Notes: generated by a model from the letters alone, not told the origin. A stretch of 35,482 nt of DNA from an uncultured Clostridia bacterium (GCA_944387545.1 CALXFE010000016.1:1-35482), one strand, 5' to 3'. Shown: positions 7,203 to 15,369, counted from the stretch's first letter. A program made the numbers and translations.

Positions 7203-7739
7203 ATGTTTGAAAAATTTTTAAAAAGAACAAATTGGACAGATATCGTGATATCTATGTTATTTGTGCTAATTGGGGCATTATTTATTATAAGACCTATAGA
7301 AATGATGTCAGTTATATCTATTATTCTAGGAACAATGTTATTTTTAATAGGTATTCTGAAATTAGTAGATTATTTTACCTCAAAAGATAAAGAAGATTAT
7401 CTTTTGACAATAGCACTAGTTTCAGTTATATTAGGCGTAATTGTTCTATTTTGTTCAGATATTATATCTGGAATATTTAGAATACTACTAGGAATTTGGA
7501 TTATTGTTTCAGGTATTAGAAATTTCCAAACAACATTAGTATGGAAAGAAGTAAAATCAAAACTTTGGACAACAACCGTTTTTTGTTCTTTATTAATGAT
7601 TGTTGCTGGAATTGTAATATTGGTAAGTACAACACTAGCATTTAGAATAGTGGGTATCGTAATTGTAATATATGCAATATTAGATATTATAGCCAGAACG
7701 ATATTTATTAAAGAAATTCAAGACTATTTAGATAAATAA
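7203..7739 (+). CDS. HdeD-like DUF308 membrane protein
   Basis: A 178-residue protein with about six transmembrane segments arranged as repeated pairs: ISMLFVLIGALFIIRP, ISIILGTMLFLIGILKL, a third pair around residues 75-110, and a final pair around 125-165. The two-helix repeat with Gly-rich turns (VLIGALF, ILLGIWIIVSGIRNF) is the DUF308/HdeD family pattern; in enterobacteria HdeD is an acid-resistance membrane protein, but Firmicute relatives are uncharacterised. The start is supported by GAGAGGGAAG upstream of ATG 7203. It has its own promoter, a TetR-family regulator gene just upstream, and a terminator carrying the conserved inner element immediately downstream. Confidence 0.85.
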   Translation: MFEKFLKRTNWTDIVISMLFVLIGALFIIRPIEMMSVISIILGTMLFLIGILKLVDYFTSKDKEDYLLTIALVSVILGVIVLFCSDIISGIFRILLGIWIIVSGIRNFQTTLVWKEVKSKLWTTTVFCSLLMIVAGIVILVSTTLAFRIVGIVIVIYAILDIIARTIFIKEIQDYLDK

Positions 7740-7751
7740 CAAATATTCATG

Positions 7752-7812
7752 AAAAAAGCACTCAAAAATGAACTATACCACAAAAAGTAGGGTTCAAAAA
7801 GAGTGTTTTTTT
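7752..7812 (+). terminator. Terminator with conserved inner hairpin, copy B
   Basis: Outer stem AAAAAAGCACTC (7752-7763) / GAGTGTTTTTTT (7801-7812). The loop carries a 26-base element (7770-7795) bounded by GAAC/GTTC with core TATACCACAAAAAGTA, matching 23 of 26 positions of the element at 2919-2944. The outer stems also share CACTC/GAGTG. Confidence 0.85.
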
Positions 7813-7851
7813 ATTGTCTAAAAGTAAAATAATAAAACATGATTTTATATC

Positions 7852-7880
7852 TTGACATATACCCTACGGGGGTATATAAT
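7852..7880 (+). promoter_or_regulatory. Copper-operon promoter with embedded CsoR operator
   Basis: TTGACA (7852-7857), a 17-base spacer and TATAAT (7875-7880). The spacer is occupied by a palindrome, TATACCC (7858-7864) - TACGG - GGGTATA (7870-7876). This is the ATACCC/GGGTAT form known for CsoR operators such as that of Bacillus subtilis copZA. Repressor bound here would cover the promoter, so derepression by Cu(I) is expected for csoR, copZ and copA. Confidence 0.92.
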
Positions 7881-7902
7881 ATCACTCGAGAGGTGATAAA
7901 AA

Positions 7903-8202
7903 ATGAATGGTCAATGTTGTACGCCCCAAAAGAAAACATATAGAAATGACGAAGAAAAAAAACAGCTAACCAAAAGACTCAATATTATTGAAGGACAAAT
8001 TAGAGGAATTAAACAAATGATAGAAGATGACAGATATTGTGATGATGTTTTGACACAAATGTTAGCTGTTAATAAAGCGCTAGACAGCTTAGAAAATGTA
8101 ATCTTAGAAAAGCATTTAGAAAGATGTATAGCAAAACAAATAAAAGAAGGGAATACAGATGTAACAGAAGAGATTATGAATTTATTCAAAAAAATGAGAT
8201 AA
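7903..8202 (+). CDS. csoR: CsoR-type copper-sensing repressor
   Basis: A 99-residue all-helical metal-sensing repressor of the CsoR/RcnR/FrmR family (DUF156). The Cu(I) ligands of true CsoR proteins are present as Cys46, His71 and Cys75 (RYCDD ... KHLERC), with the same C-x24-H-x3-C spacing as B. subtilis CsoR. The family core RLNIIEGQIRGIKQMIEDDRYC is intact. Two extra Cys (5 and 6) are in the N-terminal tail. GAGAGGTGATAA provides the ribosome-binding site for ATG 7903. The gene lies 22 bases after a promoter whose spacer is a CsoR-type operator, so it is probably autoregulated and controls copZ and copA downstream. Confidence 0.95.
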   Translation: MNGQCCTPQKKTYRNDEEKKQLTKRLNIIEGQIRGIKQMIEDDRYCDDVLTQMLAVNKALDSLENVILEKHLERCIAKQIKEGNTDVTEEIMNLFKKMR

Positions 8203-8285
8203 AGAAATGAACTTCTTTAAGAAAATCATATCAATTTTGAAAAGCAAAAATATTGAAATATAAATTTAAGGAAAGGGTATTGAAA

Positions 8286-8495
8286 ATGAAAAAAGTAGAG
8301 ATAAAAATTGAGGGAATGCATTGTGAAGGATGTTCAAATAGATTAACAAAAGTATTACGTAATGTAGAAGGCGTAAATAGAGCAGATGTTAGTTTGGAGA
8401 ATAAATTAGCAGATATAGAATATGATGAAAACATTGCAAAAATAGAGGATTTTTATGAGGTAATAGAGGATGCAGGATTTGAAGTGGTTCAGTAA
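8286..8495 (+). CDS. copZ: Copper chaperone CopZ-like HMA protein
   Basis: A 69-residue single heavy-metal-associated domain. The metal-binding loop reads GMHCEGC (residues 10-16), with Cys13 and Cys16 as the likely Cu(I) ligands, followed by the beta-alpha-beta pattern of the family (VEGVNRADVSLENKLADIEYDE). It should bind Cu(I) in the cytosol and hand it to the CopA ATPase. ATG 8286 is favoured by AAGGAAAGG (8268-8276); an in-frame upstream TTG (8253) is less likely. It lies 83 bases after csoR and 83 bases before copA on the same strand with no terminator between them, consistent with a copper-inducible operon. Confidence 0.9.
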   Translation: MKKVEIKIEGMHCEGCSNRLTKVLRNVEGVNRADVSLENKLADIEYDENIAKIEDFYEVIEDAGFEVVQ

Positions 8496-8578
8496 AAGGC
8501 AGAAAGATATATAAATAAAAATGAAGGATACATATTAAAACATTTATTTTATACAAAGATAATTAAGGAGGGGATAGT

Positions 8579-10801
8579 GTGAAAAAAGTATTATTAAAAA
8601 TTGATGGTATGACTTGTAGTGCATGCTCTAATGGATTAGAAAAGTATTTAAATAAACAAGAAGGCATTAAACAAGCTTCTGTCAATCTTGTCATGAATAA
8701 TGCGAGTATTGAATATGATGAAAAATTACTAGATATTCCTAAAATAGAAAAATTTGTCGAAAAAGCAGGATTTGAAAGCTTAGGAATTGATAAATTAGAA
8801 AAGGAAAAGAAAAAGACATCATATGAAAAATATAAATTAATTGCTTTAACTGTATTGGCTATTTTAATCTTATATATTTCAATGGGACAAATGATAGGAT
8901 TACCAATTTTTAAAATAATCAATATGCATGATAATTCGATTTCATTTTCTGTAGTACAATTCATATTATCCATATTTGCTATATTTTTAGGAAGAGATAT
9001 TCTAAAAAATGGGTATAAAAATCTAATACACAAAACACCAAACATGGATACATTAGTAAGTTTAGGTGTTATCAGTAGCTTATTATATAGTATGTATAAT
9101 ACTTATCTAATTATTGCAGGCGATAATATGGCAGTTCATCATTTGTATTATGAATCCATTGTTATTATCCTCTTCTTTATAAAAATAGGAAAATATGTAG
9201 AAGGAAAAAATAAAGATAAAACAAAAGAAGCAATACAAGACCTAATGATGATTACACCTAATTTAGCAGTTATAGAAAAAAATGGAAAACAAAAACAAGT
9301 AACTTTAGATGAAATTCGAAAAGGAGATTTGGTTATTTGTAAGCCGGGAGAAAAGATAGCTGTTGATGGGGAAATTGAAGAAGGTATAACACATATTGAC
9401 GAAGCTTTTATCACAGGAGAAAGTATACCAGTCAAAAAAACAGTAGGAGACAAAGTAATTGCCGGAAGTATTAATTATGATGGTGTGATAAAATACAAAG
9501 CCGAAAAAATAGGAAAAGAATCTACTGTATCTGAAATTGTTAGAATGGTAGTAGAAGCAACCAATACAAAAGCACCTATTGCAAAAATAGCAGATACCAT
9601 TAGTGGATATTTTGTACCAGTAATTATTCTGATTGCTATTTTAGCAAGTATCATATGGGGCATTCTAGGAAAAGATGTTGCATTTATTATCAATATCTTT
9701 ATAACTGTATTGGTAGTGGCATGTCCTTGTAGCTTAGGATTAGCAACACCACTTGCAATTGTTATGGCATCAGGATTAGCAAGTAGAAAAGGCATATTAA
9801 TCAAATCAAGTGAAAGCTTAGAAAATGCACACAAAGTAAAAACAATTGTATTTGATAAAACAGGAACATTAACAAAGGGACATTTAAGTATATCAAAAAT
9901 ATATAATTATTCTGACTTAAAGGAAGATGAGATTATAAAAGCAGTAGCTAATATAGAGAATAACTCTGAACATCCTATTGCAAGAGGAATTGTAGAATAT
10001 GCAAAAGAAAAAAATATAAACATAGATGCAAACACAGTAACAGAATTTAAAAATATTCCTGGATATGGAATAGAAGCAAAATATGATGGAGAAAAATATG
10101 TAATTGGAAATAAAAAATTAATGCTAGAGAATCATATTAATATCGATAAAACCGTAAAAGAAAATGAAATAGATGATGACACATTTTTAGAAAATGATGG
10201 AAATAGTATTTTATTTGTAGCAAAAGAAGACGACTTAATAGCACTAATCGGTGTAAAAGATATAATAAAAGAAAATGTAAAGGAAATTATTAAAAAAATC
10301 AAAGATAAACACATTCATACTGTTATGCTAACAGGTGATAATGAAAAAACAGCACAAGCAATTGCCAATATAATTGGAATAGAAAAGGTAACTGCAAATG
10401 TTTTACCAAAACAAAAAGCAGAAGAGATTACAAAACTAAAAGAAGATGGGCTTGTTATGATGTGTGGAGATGGAATCAATGATAGTATCAGTTTAGTAAA
10501 AGCAGATATTGGTATTTCAGTTGGTAATGGTACAGATATAGCAATTGATAGTAGTGACGTTGTTTTAATGAAAGATAATTTGGATAAAATTAATGATTTA
10601 TTAGAAATTAGTAAAAAAACAATGCGTATTATTAAACAAAACCTATTCTGGGCATTTTTCTATAACATTTGTATGATACCAATTGCAGCTGGAATATTTA
10701 TTCCATTAGGCATAACCATGAATCCTATGTTTGCAGCATTTAGTATGACCATTAGTAGTGTGACAGTTACCTTAAATAGTTTAAGATTAAAGAAAATATA
10801 A
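8579..10801 (+). CDS. copA: P1B-type Cu(+)-exporting ATPase CopA
   Basis: A 740-residue copper efflux ATPase of the plasma membrane. It has one N-terminal HMA domain with GMTCSAC (residues 10-16). The actuator domain carries TGES, membrane helix 6 carries CPC (Cys382-Pro-Cys384), and the phosphorylation site is D426KTGT. The nucleotide-binding domain has the SEHP motif (His465-Pro466). The Cu(+)-specific helix-7 YN and helix-8 MxxSS motifs are present (FFYNICM; FSMTISSVTVTLN). The hinge motif is unusual: GDGINDSISL at residues 630-639 instead of the near-universal GDGINDAPAL. The start is GTG 8579 after AAGGAGGGG (8565-8573). It is the last gene of the csoR-copZ-copA operon. Confidence 0.95.
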   Translation: MKKVLLKIDGMTCSACSNGLEKYLNKQEGIKQASVNLVMNNASIEYDEKLLDIPKIEKFVEKAGFESLGIDKLEKEKKKTSYEKYKLIALTVLAILILYISMGQMIGLPIFKIINMHDNSISFSVVQFILSIFAIFLGRDILKNGYKNLIHKTPNMDTLVSLGVISSLLYSMYNTYLIIAGDNMAVHHLYYESIVIILFFIKIGKYVEGKNKDKTKEAIQDLMMITPNLAVIEKNGKQKQVTLDEIRKGDLVICKPGEKIAVDGEIEEGITHIDEAFITGESIPVKKTVGDKVIAGSINYDGVIKYKAEKIGKESTVSEIVRMVVEATNTKAPIAKIADTISGYFVPVIILIAILASIIWGILGKDVAFIINIFITVLVVACPCSLGLATPLAIVMASGLASRKGILIKSSESLENAHKVKTIVFDKTGTLTKGHLSISKIYNYSDLKEDEIIKAVANIENNSEHPIARGIVEYAKEKNINIDANTVTEFKNIPGYGIEAKYDGEKYVIGNKKLMLENHINIDKTVKENEIDDDTFLENDGNSILFVAKEDDLIALIGVKDIIKENVKEIIKKIKDKHIHTVMLTGDNEKTAQAIANIIGIEKVTANVLPKQKAEEITKLKEDGLVMMCGDGINDSISLVKADIGISVGNGTDIAIDSSDVVLMKDNLDKINDLLEISKKTMRIIKQNLFWAFFYNICMIPIAAGIFIPLGITMNPMFAAFSMTISSVTVTLNSLRLKKI

Positions 10802-11105
10802 TATATAGAAAATGATAATTTTTCATAATATGTTTTATATGCTAAAATTTCTTTCATCATAAGATAAGACCTCTTTTAAAAGAGGTCTTAAAAAGTCTAT
10901 AAACGAAATAAACTACATTTAATTTATAGAATTAAATGTAATAATAGCATATGTGTTTTTATAAAAAATATGCATGCAAATGAAAAATAATCCAATTTCA
11001 ATTGACATAATGCAAAAAATAATGATAATATGTATAAGATACATGTAGTTAGGTACTAAAATAGTTTGATTTATCCAAGCTATTTAAAATGAAAGGAGAA
11101 TTTTT
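10802..11105 (+). other. Intergenic region between copA and the beta-CASP gene
   Basis: About 300 bases without a gene. It contains a perfect 26-base palindrome (10865-10890, arms TAAGACCTCTTTT / AAAAGAGGTCTTA) that can form a terminator-like hairpin but has no T-tract on either side, and a promoter for the next gene (11002-11029). The stretch between them is A+T-rich and I see nothing else in it. Confidence 0.6.
11002..11029 (+). promoter_or_regulatory. Promoter of the beta-CASP gene
   Basis: TTGACA (11002-11007), a 16-base spacer and GATAAT (11024-11029). This leaves a leader of roughly 70 bases before ATG 11106. Confidence 0.6.
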
Positions 11106-12530
11106 ATGGCAAAAAAGGCACGGTTTCATGCAGACTTAATGGCAATTCATCCAGAAGTTACTGGTAGTGGTATACCAGTAAAGGTAACATATCCAGATAA
11201 TACAAAGACGAAATTTCTTATCGATTTTGGTTTGTTTCAAGAAGATGAATATAACCATTTAAACCAAGAGCTATTTTTTGATCCAAAAGAATTGGCATTT
11301 GTATTGGTCACACATAACCACATAGACCATACTGGTCGGTTACCATTTTTAGTAAAGAATGGATTTAATAAAAAAATTTATCTCACAAAAGGAACAAATT
11401 TGTTGATTGATTCTGCATTACAAGATAGTTGTAAAGTTATTCAAGAAGATGCAAAAATATATGGAAAAAAGAGAAAGGCTATCTACAACTATGACGATTT
11501 AGATAGAACAACAAAACTCATAGAAGCAGTCGATTTTGAAGAAACAATCCAAATAGACGAGCACATCCGAGTAACATTTTTCATGAACGGACATCTTTTT
11601 GGTGCAGCAATGATTTTAGTGCAAATATCTTATGAAGGATATGAAGATATTAATCTCTTTTTTACAGGAGATTATAATGACAACAATATGTTTTTTGATG
11701 TAGATCCATTACCTGAATGGGTAACACGGCTTCCAGTAACGATTGTAATAGAATCAACGTATGGAAACATGAAATCTAGTGATGTAAAAAAAGTGTTTAA
11801 AGAAAATTCTTTGCGTGCACTTAAACAAGGAAAAATAGAAGTAGCACCGGTTTTTTCTTTAGGAAGAGCTCAAGAAGGTTTGAGTGAAACAAAAAAATGG
11901 CAAGACAGCGGAGAATTATCCACAGAAATTCCAATATATCTTGCGGGGAAATTATCTTGGGGATATACAAACATTTTGCTAAAAAATCCAGAAGTGTTTA
12001 GGATTAAAAAAGATATGCAAAATTTCCTCCCAAAGAACTTTCATTATGTCGATAGGGATACGTTGAAAATCTTGCTATTGGATAAAAATCCAAAATTGAT
12101 TTTTACATCATCAGGAATGGCAACACATGGACCAGCATTGACATTAGTACCCCAATATTTAAGAGATGCTAATGCAATGATTCATTTTATGGGTTATTTA
12201 GCAGAAAACTCAAAAGGGTACCAGATAATGCATACGCCATATGGTGAAAGTGTAAAGTTTAAAGGAAGAATGATTCCTAAATTTGCAGAAGTGTATACTA
12301 CTTCAGAATATTCTGCACATGCAAAGGAGAATGTCTTAATAAAACTCCTGAATACGTTTGTAGACAAAAGAATGGTAATTGTTAACCATGGACAAACTGC
12401 TGTGCAAAATATATTTGCACAGCAAGTGGTAAAACAGACAAATGCAAGAGAGGTTGGAATATTTGGAGGAGAAAATGTATTTCGGGTTGACCATTGGGGT
12501 TATGTAAAAAGTAAGAAAGTGAAATTTTAA
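11106..12530 (+). CDS. Beta-CASP metallo-beta-lactamase-fold hydrolase (RNase-like)
   Basis: A 474-residue MBL-fold protein of the beta-CASP type, the family of CPSF73/YSH1-like RNA-processing nucleases. The metal motif HNHIDH (His70, His72, Asp74, His75) is followed by an FTGDYNDN acidic ligand motif, the STYGN segment near residue 218 that opens the beta-CASP insert, an SSGMATHGPA motif near residue 338, and SAHA near residue 400. Length agrees with bacterial members. It should be a cytosolic phosphodiesterase acting on RNA, but it is not RNase J (no C-terminal extension) and its target is unknown. AAAGGAGAA precedes ATG 11106. It is monocistronic, with a promoter at 11002-11029 and a terminator at 12558-12596. 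Confidence 0.88.
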   Translation: MAKKARFHADLMAIHPEVTGSGIPVKVTYPDNTKTKFLIDFGLFQEDEYNHLNQELFFDPKELAFVLVTHNHIDHTGRLPFLVKNGFNKKIYLTKGTNLLIDSALQDSCKVIQEDAKIYGKKRKAIYNYDDLDRTTKLIEAVDFEETIQIDEHIRVTFFMNGHLFGAAMILVQISYEGYEDINLFFTGDYNDNNMFFDVDPLPEWVTRLPVTIVIESTYGNMKSSDVKKVFKENSLRALKQGKIEVAPVFSLGRAQEGLSETKKWQDSGELSTEIPIYLAGKLSWGYTNILLKNPEVFRIKKDMQNFLPKNFHYVDRDTLKILLLDKNPKLIFTSSGMATHGPALTLVPQYLRDANAMIHFMGYLAENSKGYQIMHTPYGESVKFKGRMIPKFAEVYTTSEYSAHAKENVLIKLLNTFVDKRMVIVNHGQTAVQNIFAQQVVKQTNAREVGIFGGENVFRVDHWGYVKSKKVKF

Positions 12531-12557
12531 GCCAAACGAATTCAAAAAATCCAAAAG

Positions 12558-12596
12558 AACTAAAGAAGCTTCTGATTCAGAGGCTTCTTTAGTTTT
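12558..12596 (+). terminator. Terminator after the beta-CASP gene
   Basis: A 12-bp stem AACTAAAGAAGC (12558-12569) / GCTTCTTTAGTT (12583-12594), with a short inner CTGA/TCAG pairing, then a short T-run. Confidence 0.85.
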
Positions 12597-12648
12597 ACAA
12601 AAACGTAAAAAAGATGTATAATATAGACAGAAAAAGGAGGCAGGCGCT

Positions 12649-13305
12649 ATGAAAGAAAGAAAAGTTTCTATTATTTTTAAATCACTTGTGATACTTAGCC
12701 TCTTAGCGGGAATACTTTTAAACGTAATAAATTGCATATCTATAAGTGCAATATTGTCTTATTACACGCTCCAAAGCAATATCATTTGCTTGGCCATGTT
12801 TATAGGGACAATGGTAGCAATATCCCTAAAAAAGAATTATCGGTCAAGTGACATATATGCATTATTAAAAGGTGGAGTAGTAATAGCAATACTCGTTACT
12901 GCAATTACCTATCAAATTGCATTAGTACCAAACAATTTTAATATGGATATTGGCTATACCATGCAGACAAAAAGATATTGGGCGAATCTATTTGTTCATA
13001 ATATATCTCCAGTTATGGTTGTTGTGGACTATTTGCTATTTGATGCAAAAGGCAAATTCAAGTATTATTATCCATTCGTTTGGCTGTTTTTTCCATTAAA
13101 TTATGTACTATATGTATATATATATAACTTATTAGGTGGAAGATTCTTTGGAATAGGCGGATCTAGAGACCTTGCATATATATTCCTAGATTATAACCAG
13201 ATAGGATATATGGGTGTTGTAAAGTCCATAAGCTTGATGGCTGTATTTATTTTAGGCATATCATATGTCTTAGTATTTCTCGATAGACGGGGACAAAACA
13301 AGTGA
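12649..13305 (+). CDS. Pr6Pr-family membrane protein
   Basis: A 218-residue integral membrane protein with about six hydrophobic helices. It resembles the Pr6Pr family of small membrane proteins: a YYTLQSNIICLAMF segment near residue 40, a conserved WANLFVHNISPVMVVVDYLLFD segment with His near residue 117, and later FVWLFFPLNYVLYVYIYNLLGG. The function of the family is unknown. AAGGAGG (12635-12641) precedes ATG 12649. It is a single-gene unit; a 13-bp hairpin with a T-tract (13315-13352) follows. Confidence 0.75.
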   Translation: MKERKVSIIFKSLVILSLLAGILLNVINCISISAILSYYTLQSNIICLAMFIGTMVAISLKKNYRSSDIYALLKGGVVIAILVTAITYQIALVPNNFNMDIGYTMQTKRYWANLFVHNISPVMVVVDYLLFDAKGKFKYYYPFVWLFFPLNYVLYVYIYNLLGGRFFGIGGSRDLAYIFLDYNQIGYMGVVKSISLMAVFILGISYVLVFLDRRGQNK

Positions 13306-13314
13306 TTGAAGGAG

Positions 13315-13352
13315 AATTGATTGAGAAGAAATTTCTTAATCAATTTTTCTTT
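13315..13352 (+). terminator. Terminator after the Pr6Pr-like gene
   Basis: Stem AATTGATTGAGAA (13315-13327) with TTCTTAATCAATT (13333-13345), one G-U pair and a 5-base loop, followed by TTTCTTT. It separates the membrane-protein gene from the promoter of the next operon. Confidence 0.8.
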
Positions 13353-13359
13353 CAATTCA

Positions 13360-13389
13360 TTGACATAGATATAAAGAATGTGATAAAAT
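13360..13389 (+). promoter_or_regulatory. Promoter of the methyltransferase-MccF-acetyltransferase operon
   Basis: TTGACA (13360-13365), an 18-base spacer and TAAAAT (13384-13389) with TG at 13381-13382 (extended -10). The transcript would start near 13396, giving a leader of about 150 bases before ATG 13547. Confidence 0.75.
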
Positions 13390-13395
13390 AAACAA

Positions 13396-13519
13396 AATTA
13401 AGAGCATACCTAGAGGAAACTCGAGCGGTATGAAGTAACCAATAGGTTACTACACAGAAAGCAAAATTAAACCTTGCTGGAGGAGTCTTAATAAAAAGAT
13501 TTCTTTAGCAAGGTTTTTT
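13396..13519 (+). promoter_or_regulatory. Attenuator-like leader RNA with terminator before the methyltransferase gene
   Basis: Between promoter and gene lie three stem-loops. Hairpin I is CATACC (13405-13410) / GGTATG (13427-13432), enclosing GAG-GAAA-CTC. Hairpin II is GTAACC (13435-13440) / GGTTAC (13445-13450), loop AATA. The third is a long hairpin from 13469 to 13516 (arms start AAACCTTGCT, end AGCAAGGTTT; continuous pairing to a 6-base loop if G-U pairs are allowed), then a T-tract to 13519. This last is a strong intrinsic terminator about 27 bases before the start codon, with no second promoter after it. AGGTT (13444-13448), the 3' part of hairpin II, can pair with AACCT (13470-13474), and GCAA (13461-13464) with TTGC (13474-13477), so alternative folds that disrupt the terminator exist. 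A two-codon ORF (ATG AAG TAA, 13430-13438) overlaps both hairpins. I do not recognise a known riboswitch class. Confidence 0.7.
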
Positions 13520-13546
13520 GAATATATAAATAAAGGGGAAATATTT

Positions 13547-14332
13547 ATGGAAAAGGTAGATAAAATATTAAAAACATATTATAATCATTATGAAGAAGAA
13601 AACAGATTTAAAAAATCAAATCATAACAGGTTAGAATTTATTACAACAACAAAATATATAGAAAAATATTTAAAAAAGAAAGATAAAATCCTAGAAGTTG
13701 GAGCAGGAACAGGAGCCTATTCTTTGTATTATGCCAAACAAGGTTATGATGTGACAGCAGTCGAATTAGTAGAAGAAAATATAAAAAAATTAAAACAAGG
13801 AATAACAGAAGAAATGGACATAAAAGTGCATCAAGGAAATGCAGTTAATTTAAGCATGTTTGCAGATGAAACATTTGATATCACACTTGTATTGGGACCG
13901 ATGTACCATTTATTTACAAAAGAAGAACAAGAAAAAGCAATTTCAGAAGCTATTCGAGTTACTAAAAAAGGAGGGCTTATCTATTTTGCATATATCACAA
14001 ATGATGCAGTTATTTTAAAAGTTTTATTGCTAGAACACAAATTATTAGAATATAAAGACAAACATGATAAGGATTTTAAATTAGATAACTCACCAGAAGA
14101 GGTTTTTTATTTATTTTTAATCAAAGATTTTGAAGAACTGATGAATCATACCAATACGGTCTGTTTACACGAAGTAGCAACAGATGGGATTGCACAGGCA
14201 ATGCAAATCTATATTGACAATTTATCAGAAACAGAATTTAAAGAATGGATTCAATATCATTTGGCAACTTGTGAAAGAAAAGATTTAATGGGATATAGTA
14301 GTCATGTATTACATATATGCCAAAAGAAATAA
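13547..14332 (+). CDS. Class I SAM-dependent methyltransferase
   Basis: A 261-residue Rossmann-fold methyltransferase. Motif I is VGAGTGAYS (residues 51-59), with the acidic residue closing strand 2 at Glu73 (VTAVE). Later motifs are FDITLVLGPMYHL and VTKKGGLIYFAY. The substrate cannot be told from sequence; it may be a small molecule or tRNA/rRNA, but it is not an Erm or Cfr homologue. AAAGGGGAA precedes ATG 13547. It is the first gene of an operon with an MccF-type peptidase (22 bases downstream) and a RimJ/RimL-type acetyltransferase. The transcript must pass a terminator in the leader (13469-13519), so expression is probably conditional. Confidence 0.88.
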   Translation: MEKVDKILKTYYNHYEEENRFKKSNHNRLEFITTTKYIEKYLKKKDKILEVGAGTGAYSLYYAKQGYDVTAVELVEENIKKLKQGITEEMDIKVHQGNAVNLSMFADETFDITLVLGPMYHLFTKEEQEKAISEAIRVTKKGGLIYFAYITNDAVILKVLLLEHKLLEYKDKHDKDFKLDNSPEEVFYLFLIKDFEELMNHTNTVCLHEVATDGIAQAMQIYIDNLSETEFKEWIQYHLATCERKDLMGYSSHVLHICQKK

Positions 14333-14354
14333 ATAATATAAAGGAGGAATTTTT

Positions 14355-15356
14355 ATGAAAACAATCATACCAGAAAAATTAAAAAAAGGTGATGAAATTC
14401 GAATCATTGCGCCTTCTAGAAGTATGAAAATTTTAGGAAAGGATTGTATAGAACTTGCAACAAAACGTTTAGAAGAAGAAGGATTTAAGGTTACATTTGC
14501 AGAACATGTCATGGATTCTTTTGATGATAACTATAATTGTGCAAAAATAGAAGATAGAGTAAAAGATTTAGAAGAAGCTTTTAAAGATAAAAATGTAAAA
14601 GCCATATTAACTGTCATTGGTGGATATAATGCTAATCAATTGTTACAATATATAAATTATGACATAATAAAAGAAAATCCTAAAATTTTATGCGGTTATT
14701 CAGATATTACAGCTTTATTAGATACTATCTATGCCAAAACAGGACTTGTAACCTATTATGGACCACATTATTCAAGTTTTGGAATGAAAAAAGGATTGGA
14801 ATACACATTAGAATATTTTAAAAAAATGTTCATAGAAGAGAATGAAGAAATTGATATATTACCATCAAAGCAATGGAGTGATGATGCTTGGTTTATTGAC
14901 CAAGAAAATAGAGAATTTTTTGAAAATAAGGGTTATTTAATCATTAATGAAGGAAAAGCAGAAGGAGAAATTGTTGGAGGAAACCTATGCACATTAAATC
15001 TATTACAAGGCACAGAATATATGCCAGATGTAGAAAACAAAATCTTATTCTTAGAAGATGATGGAATGGCAGGAAATGCTTTTCTAATGGAATTTGATAG
15101 AAATTTACAATCTTTATTACACACAGTAAAAACGATAAAAGGAATTGTGATTGGAAGAGCACAGAAAAATTGCAATATGACAGATGAAAAATGGATAAAA
15201 TTAATTAAAAATAAAGCAGAATTAAATGGTATACCTGTGATAGCCAATGTTGACTTTGGACATACTACGCCAACTTGTACATTCCCAATTGGAGGATATG
15301 CTAAAATAGAAGCAAAAGATGGAACAGCAAGTATACAAATACGAAACCAAAAATAA
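14355..15356 (+). CDS. S66 peptidase, MccF-type (microcin C immunity-like)
   Basis: A 333-residue serine carboxypeptidase of family S66, which contains LD-carboxypeptidase A and the microcin C7 immunity protein MccF. The Ser-Glu-His triad is visible: Ser116 in GYSD, Glu234 in FLEDD, His303 in DFGHTTP; E. coli MccF has Ser118, Glu243 and His311. The region before GGNL contains SKQWSDDAWF, the Trp-containing loop I associate with MccF-like rather than LdcA-like members. No signal peptide, so a cytosolic enzyme. MccF cleaves the amide linking amino acid and nucleotide in processed microcin C; related enzymes act on other aminoacyl-nucleotides. AAAGGAGGAA precedes ATG 14355. Placement next to an acetyltransferase, the second known microcin C immunity activity, strengthens this reading. 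Confidence 0.9.
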   Translation: MKTIIPEKLKKGDEIRIIAPSRSMKILGKDCIELATKRLEEEGFKVTFAEHVMDSFDDNYNCAKIEDRVKDLEEAFKDKNVKAILTVIGGYNANQLLQYINYDIIKENPKILCGYSDITALLDTIYAKTGLVTYYGPHYSSFGMKKGLEYTLEYFKKMFIEENEEIDILPSKQWSDDAWFIDQENREFFENKGYLIINEGKAEGEIVGGNLCTLNLLQGTEYMPDVENKILFLEDDGMAGNAFLMEFDRNLQSLLHTVKTIKGIVIGRAQKNCNMTDEKWIKLIKNKAELNGIPVIANVDFGHTTPTCTFPIGGYAKIEAKDGTASIQIRNQK

Positions 15357-15369
15357 AGTAGGTGGGATA

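Noticed and set aside
13396..13519. Known riboswitch or T-box identity for the leader
   Set aside because: I looked for T-box antiterminator (TGGNACCGCG) and the usual SAM, purine, THF, fluoride, PreQ1 and guanidine signatures and found none; only the terminator and two simple hairpins are clear.
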